This document shows positions 18,350 through 25,951 of a stretch of DNA of 43,055 nucleotides, piece by piece. Source of the stretch: Rhodocyclaceae bacterium (GTDB lineage: Bacteria > Pseudomonadota > Gammaproteobacteria > Burkholderiales > Rhodocyclaceae). Each line of letters begins with the position of its first letter. The stretch's first letter is position 1. The position numbers and the translations under genes are program-made. The notes below the pieces were generated by a model. It ran no database searches. It was not told the origin of the DNA and saw nothing but the letters and a program-made list of their open reading frames with translations. Location: contig JAEUNM010000034.1 in NCBI GenBank assembly GCA_016791105.1, forward strand, positions 1 through 43,055, read 5' to 3'.

Positions 18350-19543
18350 TCAGAGCATTTCGACCGCGAGCGCGGTCGCTTCGCCGCCACCTATGCACAG
18401 GCTGGCCACGCCGCGGCGCGCACCACGCTTGCGCAACGCGCCCAGCAGGGTTACCACGATGCGCGCGCCGGATGCGCCGATCGGATGGCCCAGTGCACAA
18501 GCGCCGCCGTGCACATTCACCTTCTCCGGATCGAGCTGCAGGTCGTGTATGGCCGCCATGGCAACGGCCGCGAACGCTTCGTTGATTTCGAATACATCCA
18601 CCGAACCCGCATCCCAGCCGGTTTTGGCGAACAGCTTTTGCATGGAGCCGACCGGCGCGGTGGGAAATTGCGCCGGCACACCGGCGTGCGTGGTGTGCGC
18701 AACGATGCGCGCGAGCGGTTTGAGCCCCAGCTTGTCGGCCATGGAGGCGCGCATCAGCACCAGCGCCGCGGCGCCATCCGAAATGGACGACGAATTGGCC
18801 GGCGTGACGGTGCCGTCCTTGCGGAAAGCCGGCTTGAGCGTGGGGATTTTTTCGATATTGACGGCGAACGGGCCTTCATCCTTGGCGATCGTGGTCTGGC
18901 CTTTTTTGCCGGCTACCGCGACGGGGCTGATTTCCCAGTCGAAACTGCCGTCATTGCTGGCGCTTTGCGCGCGCAGCGTGGAACGGATGGCATAGGCATC
19001 CTGTGCCTCGCGCGTAAAACCGTAAGCGCCGGCACAATCTTCGGCGAAAGTGCCCATCAGTCGGCCGCGTGTTTCCGGCGCGTAAGCATCTTCCAGGCCA
19101 TCCAGAAACATGTGATCCATAATCTGCCCATGACCCAGGCGGTAGCCGCCGCGTGCCTTGGGCAACAAATAAGGCGCGTTAGTCATGGATTCCATGCCGC
19201 CTGCCACGACGATGCCGTAAGAGCCGGCGAGGATGCCGTCATGGCCCAGCATGGTCGCCTTCATGGCAGAACCGCATACCTTGTGGATGGTCGTGCAGGC
19301 GGCGGAAATGGGCAGCCCGGCCAGCAGTGCAGCCTGGCGCGCCGGTGCCTGACCCTGGCCGGCCTGCAGCACGCAACCCATCAGCACTTCTTCGACCAGC
19401 GCGGCATCCAGGCCGGCGCGCAGAACGGCGGCTTTGATGGCTTCGGCGCCGAGCTGGGCGCCGCTCAAGCCGGACAGACCGCCCTGAAAACTGCCCATGG
19501 GCGTGCGGGCGGCGGAAACGATAAGGACTGGATCGTGTGACAT
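18350..19543 (-). CDS. Acetyl-CoA C-acyltransferase (thiolase)
   Basis: Cleaves 3-ketoacyl-CoA with CoA, or condenses two acetyl-CoA. The 397-aa protein has the thiolase catalytic set: Cys90 in TTIHKVCGSAMKA, His353 in GHPIGASG and Cys383 in SLCIGGGEA. The last motif reads CIGGGEATAL where many thiolases have CIGGGMG. AGGAGGAG lies just upstream of ATG 19543; the frame is open 17 codons further. Middle gene of the operon, 22 nt after the SDR. With the SDR and acyl-CoA dehydrogenase it supplies three of the four beta-oxidation steps. Confidence 0.94.
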   Translation of the reverse strand: MSHDPVLIVSAARTPMGSFQGGLSGLSGAQLGAEAIKAAVLRAGLDAALVEEVLMGCVLQAGQGQAPARQAALLAGLPISAACTTIHKVCGSAMKATMLGHDGILAGSYGIVVAGGMESMTNAPYLLPKARGGYRLGHGQIMDHMFLDGLEDAYAPETRGRLMGTFAEDCAGAYGFTREAQDAYAIRSTLRAQSASNDGSFDWEISPVAVAGKKGQTTIAKDEGPFAVNIEKIPTLKPAFRKDGTVTPANSSSISDGAAALVLMRASMADKLGLKPLARIVAHTTHAGVPAQFPTAPVGSMQKLFAKTGWDAGSVDVFEINEAFAAVAMAAIHDLQLDPEKVNVHGGACALGHPIGASGARIVVTLLGALRKRGARRGVASLCIGGGEATALAVEML

Positions 19544-19565
19544 GTGAGTTCTCCTCCTGTTGTAT

Positions 19566-20330
19566 TTACTTGGCAGCCATGCGTATGGCGCCATCCAGGC
19601 GTATGACTTCGCCGTTCAGATAAGCGTTGCTGAATATGTGCTGCACGAGCGCGGCGTATTCGGCCGGTTTGCCCATGCGCGACGGAAACGGCACCATTTT
19701 GCCCAGCGCATCCTGCACGTCGGCCGGCATGCCCAGCAGCATGGGCGTTTCCATGATGCCGGGCGCGATGGTCAGTACCCGTATGCCGCTGCGCGCCAGT
19801 TCGCGCGCGACGGGCAAGGTCATGGCCACCACGCCGCCTTTGGAAGCCGCATAGGCGGCCTGGCCCAACTGGCCCTCGAATGCCGCTACCGAGGCGGTAC
19901 TGACGATGACGCCGCGCTCGCCCGTGTCTTCCGGGGCGTTGCCGGCCATGACGGCGGCGGCCAGCCGTATCATGTTGAAACTGCCGATCAGATTGATATT
20001 GACCGTGCGCGCGAAGGACTCCAGCCGGTGCGGCCCGTCCTTGCCCAGCACTTTTTCGGCCGGCGCGACACCGGCGCAATTCACCAGCCCGCGCAGCGTG
20101 CCCATCGCCGAGGCGGCTTCGAATGCGGCGCGCGCGCTTTCTTCATTGGTCACATCGGTGCGCACATAGCGCGCGCCGGCTCCCAGCTCCGCCGCCAGCG
20201 CCGCACCGGCTTCCGGATTCACGTCCGCCAGCACCACCTTGCCGCCCTGCTCGGCAATCATGCGCGCCGTCGCGGCACCCAGGCCCGAAGCGCCGCCCGT
20301 CACCACGAATGCATTGTTCTCGATCCGCAT
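19566..20330 (-). CDS. SDR-family 3-hydroxyacyl-CoA dehydrogenase (HSD17B10-like)
   Basis: A 254-aa short-chain dehydrogenase with cofactor motif TGGASGLG (11-18), NCAG (84-87), catalytic Ser147 in [11 protein letters not shown], Tyr160 and Lys164 in YAASK. The block from STASV to [11 protein letters not shown] is very like human type 10 hydroxysteroid dehydrogenase/2-methyl-3-hydroxybutyryl-CoA dehydrogenase. It should oxidise 3-hydroxyacyl-CoA, possibly the isoleucine-derived 2-methyl compound. AGGAAAGG precedes the start. First gene of the operon; no enoyl-CoA hydratase is present in it. Confidence 0.9.
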   Translation of the reverse strand: MRIENNAFVVTGGASGLGAATARMIAEQGGKVVLADVNPEAGAALAAELGAGARYVRTDVTNEESARAAFEAASAMGTLRGLVNCAGVAPAEKVLGKDGPHRLESFARTVNINLIGSFNMIRLAAAVMAGNAPEDTGERGVIVSTASVAAFEGQLGQAAYAASKGGVVAMTLPVARELARSGIRVLTIAPGIMETPMLLGMPADVQDALGKMVPFPSRMGKPAEYAALVQHIFSNAYLNGEVIRLDGAIRMAAK

Positions 20331-20957
20331 CGTTCATCCTTTCCTGAGGCTGTCTGGGAAATCCGGCGTGCCGGCCTATGGGATGAACTTTAAGCCCGTG
20401 CTCCCGGCTTGTCATTGCCGGATTCGGTCAATCGGGGTGGTAAAAAATGCCACTCTGCCCGGGCGCGCCGAAACCCGTCACTCGGCCCACGCTCAGGACC
20501 TCGCCTGGAGCCGCAGTTCGGCGGATTCGATAACGCGTGCGTCGGCCGCGGACATGATTTGGGGCCGGACTAACTGTACAGCGTCAATCTTTTGCCGGAC
20601 GGCATTTGCGCCATGTGGCAGGCATACAGGCGGCCTATTGCGGCCTCTCGGCACGGGGGCAGTAGTCATTTCGGCCCTCAGCGCAGGGCATCCCCATCGC
20701 GGCGACAACCAGGAGTTGTGCAGGCAGTGTCGGGCGCGCACCGAGGGCGAAGTCGGACGCTTCAACGGTTACCCGAAGTCGCGTTTCCTCGTGCCCTTGG
20801 CCGCCGCCCTTGACGGGGTCGCTGAAATTCGTGCTTATGGTTTCGCGACTGCACTGGCCAAAGCTGACGTCTGCCAGTGGCCGCTGGCAGACGGCGCCAG
20901 CGATGGATTCCCGACGTGTAGTAGGGTGAAAGTGAGCAGTGATCCGATGCGAATGGT
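20331..20957. other. Non-coding interval of about 630 bp, possible dispersed repeat
   Basis: Lies between the SDR start and the GNAT stop (both minus strand). The ORFs here on both strands have no recognisable domain. A clear hairpin is GTCTGCCAG (20869-20877) against CTGGCAGAC (20884-20892), loop TGGCCG. Sequence around it (20740-20960) has the look of the intergenic repeats seen beside mobile cassettes in proteobacteria, but I cannot confirm copies elsewhere from this window. Confidence 0.45.
20869..20892. repeat. 9-bp inverted repeat, hairpin
   Basis: GTCTGCCAG and CTGGCAGAC are perfectly complementary, with a 6-nt loop. It is 66 bp downstream of the GNAT toxin stop and has no T-run, so it is not a typical terminator. 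Confidence 0.6.
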
Positions 20958-21458
20958 TCAGCGTACCGAGCAACGAGCATCTTTGAGGAGCAACAGCAGT
21001 TGCCGCTCACGCAGCGGCGATGCAACGAATCCGAACCGGACGTAGAACCGCGCCCACTCTTCATCGATGGGGTGAGTCAGCATGGCCCGGATGCCGGCTT
21101 GCTCAGCGATCAGCGTCGTGCGGCGAATCGCATCCTGCAACAGGCCAAAGCCTATGCCTCGCCCCTGATCCTGTTTTGATACCGCCAGCCTCGCCAGTAT
21201 CACCACCGGCAACGGGTACTGCCCCATTCCCTTGCGGATGCGCTCCGGCGCGTCCAGCGTATCGACCTGCCCTACGGTCAGACTGAAATAGCCCGCCACG
21301 CGGCCATCGTCCGCGGCAACGACGAAGGTTTTCGCCGAACCACTGCCCTGCGCCTGGCGGGCGTGCCTCAATAGCCAGTCATTCAGCGCGGCCTTGCCAC
21401 AGTCAAAACCTTCCAGCCGATGCAGCGCGGCCAGGGGCTCCGGTGCCCACAAGGTCAC
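20958..21458 (-). CDS. GNAT family N-acetyltransferase, TacT-like toxin
   Basis: The 166-aa acetyltransferase belongs to the group paired with DUF1778 antitoxins, whose studied members acetylate aminoacyl-tRNA and stop translation. Visible motifs are FDCGKAALNDWLLRHA near the N-terminus, TFVVAADDGRVAGYFSL, the acetyl-CoA-binding loop VSKQDQGRGIGFGLLQDA, and the C-terminal FYVRFGFVASP. The start is GTG 21458, overlapping the antitoxin TGA stop as GTGA, so translation is coupled. With a damaged antitoxin upstream, whether the toxin is active is an open question. Confidence 0.88.
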   Translation of the reverse strand: MTLWAPEPLAALHRLEGFDCGKAALNDWLLRHARQAQGSGSAKTFVVAADDGRVAGYFSLTVGQVDTLDAPERIRKGMGQYPLPVVILARLAVSKQDQGRGIGFGLLQDAIRRTTLIAEQAGIRAMLTHPIDEEWARFYVRFGFVASPLRERQLLLLLKDARCSVR

Positions 21459-21673
21459 ATCGCATTCCAGGGCGACTTGCGGGCAGACAGGTCTCGCAAG
21501 CCCTCGTTGGCCTGCTCCGGGCGCTCAAGCAGGTCCATCAGGGCTTGATACTGGCTTCCCGACACCATGAACAATCGCTGATCGAGCAAGGTCTGCTCGC
21601 CAGCCAGGCAGGCGCTGTCAAGTATGAAGTCGGTGAGCGACTTGAGGGCCGCCTCGGCGGCGCGACGCAGCAC
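21455..21673 (-). CDS. DUF1778 antitoxin (TacA-like), 5' end damaged
   Basis: DUF1778 antitoxins bind DNA through an N-terminal ribbon-helix-helix and block the GNAT toxin through their C-terminus. From GTG 21673 the product is 72 aa, with LTDFILDSACLAGEQTLLDQ and the toxin-binding SGSQYQALMDLLERPE. In the same frame the family sequence RSARLGLRATPEQEA continues upstream to about 21718, but no ATG, GTG or TTG occurs there before a stop. Removing one base from the A6 run at 21724-21729 would join it to GTG 21758, giving about 100 aa, the normal length. So the gene is either frameshifted, mis-sequenced in a homopolymer, or truncated near the element boundary. Confidence 0.7.
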   Translation of the reverse strand: MLRRAAEAALKSLTDFILDSACLAGEQTLLDQRLFMVSGSQYQALMDLLERPEQANEGLRDLSARKSPWNAM

Positions 21674-21758
21674 CGCCTCCTGTTCGGGTGTGGCGCGCAG
21701 CCCCAGGCGGGCGGATCGGACGGAAAAAAGGCGAAAGTGTTGGGGTTCGCAAGCTCAC

Positions 21759-22021
21759 CGCCAACCTACGTGGTGTTGCCGCTCTGTCCGGGTTGTTGCC
21801 GGACCGGATTCCAGGGGCGATTGCGGGGCGCGCTTTGGCGAAAATCCCTTAAGGCCGAATTAAGAAGCCCTCGACAAGGAGAAATAGCTAATCGCTTGAC
21901 AGAACGAAAGGAATTTTTTGTTGCAGCACAACATTTTGGGAGAACGTAACCCGTGTCAAATTTGGCATAACTGCGCGTATCCATGATGTACTGAATGTTT
22001 CCGTCTGTCAAACGGGTTGGG
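21759..22021. other. Candidate integration-site region between antitoxin and integrase
   Basis: No gene is evident. Close to the integrase stop, AACCCGT (21948-21954) is inverted as ACGGGTT (22012-22018), and TGTCAAA is repeated directly at 21954-21960 and 22006-22012. Such short repeats next to a tyrosine recombinase 3' end suggest core or arm-type binding sites of an attL. No tRNA gene is visible. The other end of the element is outside the window, so the direct repeat cannot be verified. Confidence 0.4.
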
Positions 22022-23065
22022 TTAATTAGATGGACCTGAGCGGTGTAGGCACGCAAGTGCGCGTCGCATGGCGCCCATGTCAGGTTCGATATACTCGCAA
22101 GTCGTTGCAATGTCCGCATGTCCCAATAATTGCTGGACCACTCTCAGATTCGCACCGCTGTTTGCCAGGTGCGTCGCGAAGGTGTGACGGAACCTGTGTG
22201 GCGAAATCGCGACCCCCAGCGTGCGCCCGAGATTAATGAAATACGCTGTCACTTGCACAACGCTCAGGCTTTCTCGCTTTACCCGCGGATTTCCGCACAA
22301 TTTTGGATTAAATACGTGTGCCTCGGCCCCCACACATCCAAGTACGTCGGTCGTATGCTGACGTAGCCACTTAAGAACCAATTGGAGTTCTTCCGACAGT
22401 GGAATCGCCCATTCTCGACGAGTTTTGGACGCTTCCGCCCGTAATAGCATGGTTCCTTCGGATAGGTACACATCGCCCCATCGCAAGCCAACGAGCTGTC
22501 GGCGACGCATTCCCGTGTGGTAGAGCGTCTTTGTCACCGCCATCCAGAATTTCGCTGCCGGATCGAAGGAATCCTGGCTCGTCATGTATGTAAGGATCTG
22601 GTCATACGTACCGGGCTGCAGCACCTTTTTCTGCCGCGACGGAACTGCAGCACTGCCCACTTTTTCAAGCGGATTCGAATCACACCATCCTTCTTCTGCC
22701 GCGAGGACGAAGAGCACATGCATGTGGACTCGATAGGTGTTGAAGCTCGTTGGACGTACCTTTTTCAAAGCCTCCTCGCGAAACTTGAGCATCATTTCGC
22801 GTGTTATCAACCGAATGTCCCGCACCGCGTCCGGCGGTAAGTAACGGGCGACGCAGCGCGCGCTGTAGCGAAGACTTTTGCAGCTTTCCTCGCTCAAAAC
22901 ACGGTGTTTACCGTACAGATCAACCAGCTCCAGCAAGCTGATTTGCATAATCTCGACCCCCCAGTCGATTGCCACCGGCAGTTTGCCGGACAGCGGATTT
23001 TGCGCGAAATCAGGGCAAAGGTGCTTTGGCACCGATACACTTGCGTAGCATTGCTGACACAGCAT
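22022..23065 (-). CDS. int: Tyrosine recombinase/integrase of the conjugative element
   Basis: Catalyses integration and excision by a covalent tyrosine-DNA intermediate. The 347-aa protein has an N-terminal core-binding SAM-like domain (about 40-140) and a catalytic domain with Arg187 (GMRRRQL), Lys214 (ASKTRREW), His290 and Arg293 (PHRFRHTFATHLA), His316 (LLGHAD) and nucleophile Tyr325 (TCEYIEPD); the set is complete. Starting at 23065 (ATG) adds MLCQQC, a possible metal-binding start. ATG 22948 (MQISLLELVDLYG, after GGGGGTCGAG) would give 308 aa, closer to XerC/D size. It lies at the left end of the transfer genes and reads outward. Confidence 0.9.
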   Translation of the reverse strand: MLCQQCYASVSVPKHLCPDFAQNPLSGKLPVAIDWGVEIMQISLLELVDLYGKHRVLSEESCKSLRYSARCVARYLPPDAVRDIRLITREMMLKFREEALKKVRPTSFNTYRVHMHVLFVLAAEEGWCDSNPLEKVGSAAVPSRQKKVLQPGTYDQILTYMTSQDSFDPAAKFWMAVTKTLYHTGMRRRQLVGLRWGDVYLSEGTMLLRAEASKTRREWAIPLSEELQLVLKWLRQHTTDVLGCVGAEAHVFNPKLCGNPRVKRESLSVVQVTAYFINLGRTLGVAISPHRFRHTFATHLANSGANLRVVQQLLGHADIATTCEYIEPDMGAMRRALACLHRSGPSN

Positions 23066-23124
23066 TCACGATTTGCCCAATTTAAGCCCTCCAGGCGTCG
23101 ATTCGGCAAAAGGAACGTCCGTCA

Positions 23125-23832
23125 CTAGCGGTACTTCTTGTAATACTTCCATTGCGTGCGGCTCAAGATGAGCGTTGCGATGCCGGTAATGGGTGCCAGT
23201 ATTTGCAAAGGCGCCGGAAGCGGAACAATCAGGTAGGCGGTAACGCCGCCGGCGCCGAGCACAAGCTGCCACCACTTCGCGCGGTGATACAACCCAGCCG
23301 ACTCACGTCCTGCACATGCGCGGCGTACCGAACGAGCGGCAAGCCCATCGACCAACCCCAACATCCAGGCCGCCGCCACCAGCGGTGTAAGCGCCAGTAC
23401 ACAAACGCAGCGTACCCCCAGAAAGTACATGCCCAGCCCTGCGAGTTGCCAGATTTCCGAAGCCCGGCCAAATTCTCGCGTCACTGCTTCGCTCACCGAA
23501 TCCGAGGGCGGATCGGCGAGGCGGCGCGCCAGCCCGCTACGGATGACCACCCACGCGTGCAACTCGCGCGCCGCTGCCAGGGCAAGGCGAGGCGCGTCAC
23601 GCGGAAACGCGGCACGCTCCAGCTGCCGGGCTTCCGCCACTACACGGGCAAACATCCCATCGACGCGACTCCCCGCTGGCCACTCGGCACTGCCCCACGC
23701 AACCGCCGCCACCATCGCCAGCAGCACCACGCAAAACGCATAGACGGCGGACCACACCGCCACATATAGCGGCCACGCAGCGGCCCGCACCAGCAAGTGG
23801 CGTTCGCTGAACGACGCCGATTCAGAACCCAC
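23125..23832 (-). CDS. DUF4400 integral membrane protein
   Basis: A 235-aa inner-membrane protein of the DUF4400 family found beside traD in integrative conjugative elements. About four hydrophobic segments are visible: after HLLVRAAAW, MYFLGVRCVCVLALTPLVAAAW, WQLVLGAGGVTAYLIVPL and PLQILAPITGIATLIL. The loop GLVDGLAARSVRRACAGRES with YHRAKWW is the family signature. The start is taken as GTG 23832, overlapping the 3' end of traD by 11 nt, with AGGGCAAGGGAA upstream. The frame is open to 23967, but the extra residues are shadow of traD. Exact role is unknown; probably linked to the coupling protein. Confidence 0.82.
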   Translation of the reverse strand: MGSESASFSERHLLVRAAAWPLYVAVWSAVYAFCVVLLAMVAAVAWGSAEWPAGSRVDGMFARVVAEARQLERAAFPRDAPRLALAAARELHAWVVIRSGLARRLADPPSDSVSEAVTREFGRASEIWQLAGLGMYFLGVRCVCVLALTPLVAAAWMLGLVDGLAARSVRRACAGRESAGLYHRAKWWQLVLGAGGVTAYLIVPLPAPLQILAPITGIATLILSRTQWKYYKKYR

Positions 23833-25951
23833 TTCCCTTGCCCTCCACGGTGAGACCCGGACGCGCGCCGGAGAAGCTGCCGCCGCAAGCGGGCGCCATG
23901 TGAGCGTCATCGTCGTCCTGGTCGGCGCCGAAATTTCGTTGGTACCGCGAACGCATCTGCGCGGCAATTTGCACGATGGATGCCGGCATCTCCTCGTCGG
24001 GATCTGGCAGCGCCAAGGGAATGCGAAGTTTCTTGAGCTGACCTCCGTTCATTAGAACGAACGCCTGTCCGCGCGGTAGCTTGACCACGTCCGCGGCGCT
24101 CACCAAGGGTTGCCGCTCGTAACTGACCGAGTCTTCGTTCCGGCTCGAAAACTCGTCGAACCGCTCCGGATCGTTCGTGTCCGTGGCGCCGCTCTTCGGT
24201 ACCAGCGTGGGCACCGGCACCTCATCGAGCTTGTCCGTCAGGTAGCGTGCCGTCTGCTCATCGACCACGCGCAACATCACGAGCGTATTGAAATTGGATA
24301 GAACCTGGTGCGCCGCCGCTTTCGATTCCAGCCGCGCCTCGATGTCGTCTATGCTCTGCGTGTAGCACTCGACCTCGAAATCGGCTCCGCCGGACTTGTT
24401 TAGAAGCGGTACCGCCTCCTTGCCTATCAGCTCATTGAACTCGTCGATTTTCAGAATGATCGGGACGCGCGCCGCGGCTACCCGCGGCTGGCCGTAACCC
24501 GTGCCGTATTTGTATCGCCGGCCCGCGGCAGACACCAGGTCTGCCAGTGCGGCATTTCCCACGGCCCCCGCTACCTCGCGGTCCGTGAGCGCATCGAACC
24601 CCATATAGACGACCGCCCCCTGATTGATGACCGCCTCCCAATCCATGAGCGCACGTGGGTCATCGAGCGCGTCATAATCCGGCGACAGCACATCCGCGAT
24701 CGCGCCGGTAGTCAGCTTCTCCATCAGTGGGAACAAGCTCGACACCAGCTTTTCGAAGTAACTTTTTTCGTTGGAGAGCACCGCAGCCAGCGCGTCGGCC
24801 ACATCGTCATGAATCGCCCTGCGGCGTACGAACTGCACCAGCCGTACGGCATCCTGCATGCGGACTTTCAACGCTTTGTCCAAGGTGGATGGATCGATGC
24901 GCTCCGCGGCGATCTCGTCGCGCCACTTTCCACAGTCATCGCGCGAATCGAGCAGATTTTCGAAGTAGCGGATCAGCAGCGGGTCGATGTTGGCGGCATG
25001 GCGGTAAATGCGCCGATAGGACGGACGCTCGCCAAGCGCAATCTGGCTCCGTGCGATGACGTTCACGTAGCGCCAGACGAAATCGCGGAATGCCGCGCTT
25101 TGCCCTTCGGCGGGCAGGTTGTTGGAAATCCGGGTGGCGACTTCGGTGATTCGCGTGAATTCTCCAATCGGGTTGTATCGTGCCGATACGTCGGGAAAGC
25201 CGAGATGAAACAGATAGAACGGCCGCCCCGCGCGACGCGCCTCGACATAGGCCCGCGTCATCAGCCCGGCGTCGCCTTTCGGATCCATCACGATGACCAC
25301 ATTGCCACCGCGGCGGATATCCTGAATCAGCGTCAATTCCAGCAGGCGGGATTTACCGCAGCGCGTCGTGCCGATCACCGCCTTATGTCCGACCCGCTCG
25401 CTGCTTTCCAGCCAGGCGTCCTGTTCTCCCTCCCAAAGCCCCACGGCGTGAAGCGGCGCATAGCCACCGACCGGGGGCAGCGGCCGCCACGGATTGGCCG
25501 GGTGATCGGCACCCAGAACGCGCGCCGTGCGTACCCAGCCGTGTTGTTCACACCAGCGCACGAGCCGGCGTACGCGCAAATAGCCCGGCGTCGGCCGCGC
25601 CAAATGTGCGTTGCGCCCCTCGCGCACCTGAGCCAGACGTGTCGCGTGCCGAACGTCCCAATCGAACCCCCGCCCAAGGTACAGGCCGGCGCCAGACACC
25701 GGAATTTCACTCGCAGCAAACGCAAACCGCGGGAGCACCCGAAGACGCTGCCGGTAGCGCAGCAATCGCGCGCCGTCGCGCGCCCTCCAGACGCCGACTG
25801 CCGCAAGGCCCAGCGCCGCCACGGCCGCGGCCACCGGCGTCAGCACCGCCCAGGCCGGGTTGCCGGCCAGCGCGCCAGCGGCTGCAAACCACGCACATGC
25901 GCTGTACATTTCAACCGGCCGGCGCAAGAGGTTTTCAATGGGATGGGTCAA
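23822..25951 (-). CDS. traD: TraD-type conjugative coupling protein
   Basis: Hexameric inner-membrane ATPase that brings the relaxase-DNA complex to the secretion channel. The 709-aa protein has two N-terminal membrane segments, Walker A GTTRCGKS (194-201), Walker B ILKIDEF (about 499-505), and the TraD/TraG_C-type QSIDDIEARLESKAAAHQVLSNFNT block. The C-terminal tail is acidic. The start is taken as TTG 25951, which overlaps the relaxase stop (TTGA) and has AGGAG 7 nt upstream; ATG 25909 is the alternative. Arg in the Walker A (TTRCGKS) is as in SXT-type TraD proteins. Translationally coupled to genes on both sides. Confidence 0.92.
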   Translation of the reverse strand: MTHPIENLLRRPVEMYSACAWFAAAGALAGNPAWAVLTPVAAAVAALGLAAVGVWRARDGARLLRYRQRLRVLPRFAFAASEIPVSGAGLYLGRGFDWDVRHATRLAQVREGRNAHLARPTPGYLRVRRLVRWCEQHGWVRTARVLGADHPANPWRPLPPVGGYAPLHAVGLWEGEQDAWLESSERVGHKAVIGTTRCGKSRLLELTLIQDIRRGGNVVIVMDPKGDAGLMTRAYVEARRAGRPFYLFHLGFPDVSARYNPIGEFTRITEVATRISNNLPAEGQSAAFRDFVWRYVNVIARSQIALGERPSYRRIYRHAANIDPLLIRYFENLLDSRDDCGKWRDEIAAERIDPSTLDKALKVRMQDAVRLVQFVRRRAIHDDVADALAAVLSNEKSYFEKLVSSLFPLMEKLTTGAIADVLSPDYDALDDPRALMDWEAVINQGAVVYMGFDALTDREVAGAVGNAALADLVSAAGRRYKYGTGYGQPRVAAARVPIILKIDEFNELIGKEAVPLLNKSGGADFEVECYTQSIDDIEARLESKAAAHQVLSNFNTLVMLRVVDEQTARYLTDKLDEVPVPTLVPKSGATDTNDPERFDEFSSRNEDSVSYERQPLVSAADVVKLPRGQAFVLMNGGQLKKLRIPLALPDPDEEMPASIVQIAAQMRSRYQRNFGADQDDDDAHMAPACGGSFSGARPGLTVEGKGSGF

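Noticed and set aside
20239..21045. 268-codon plus-strand ORF
   Set aside because: Overlaps the SDR and GNAT genes in antisense and has no recognisable domain.
21766..22119. 117-codon minus-strand ORF between antitoxin and integrase
   Set aside because: Overlaps the integrase 3' end in another frame; no domain seen.
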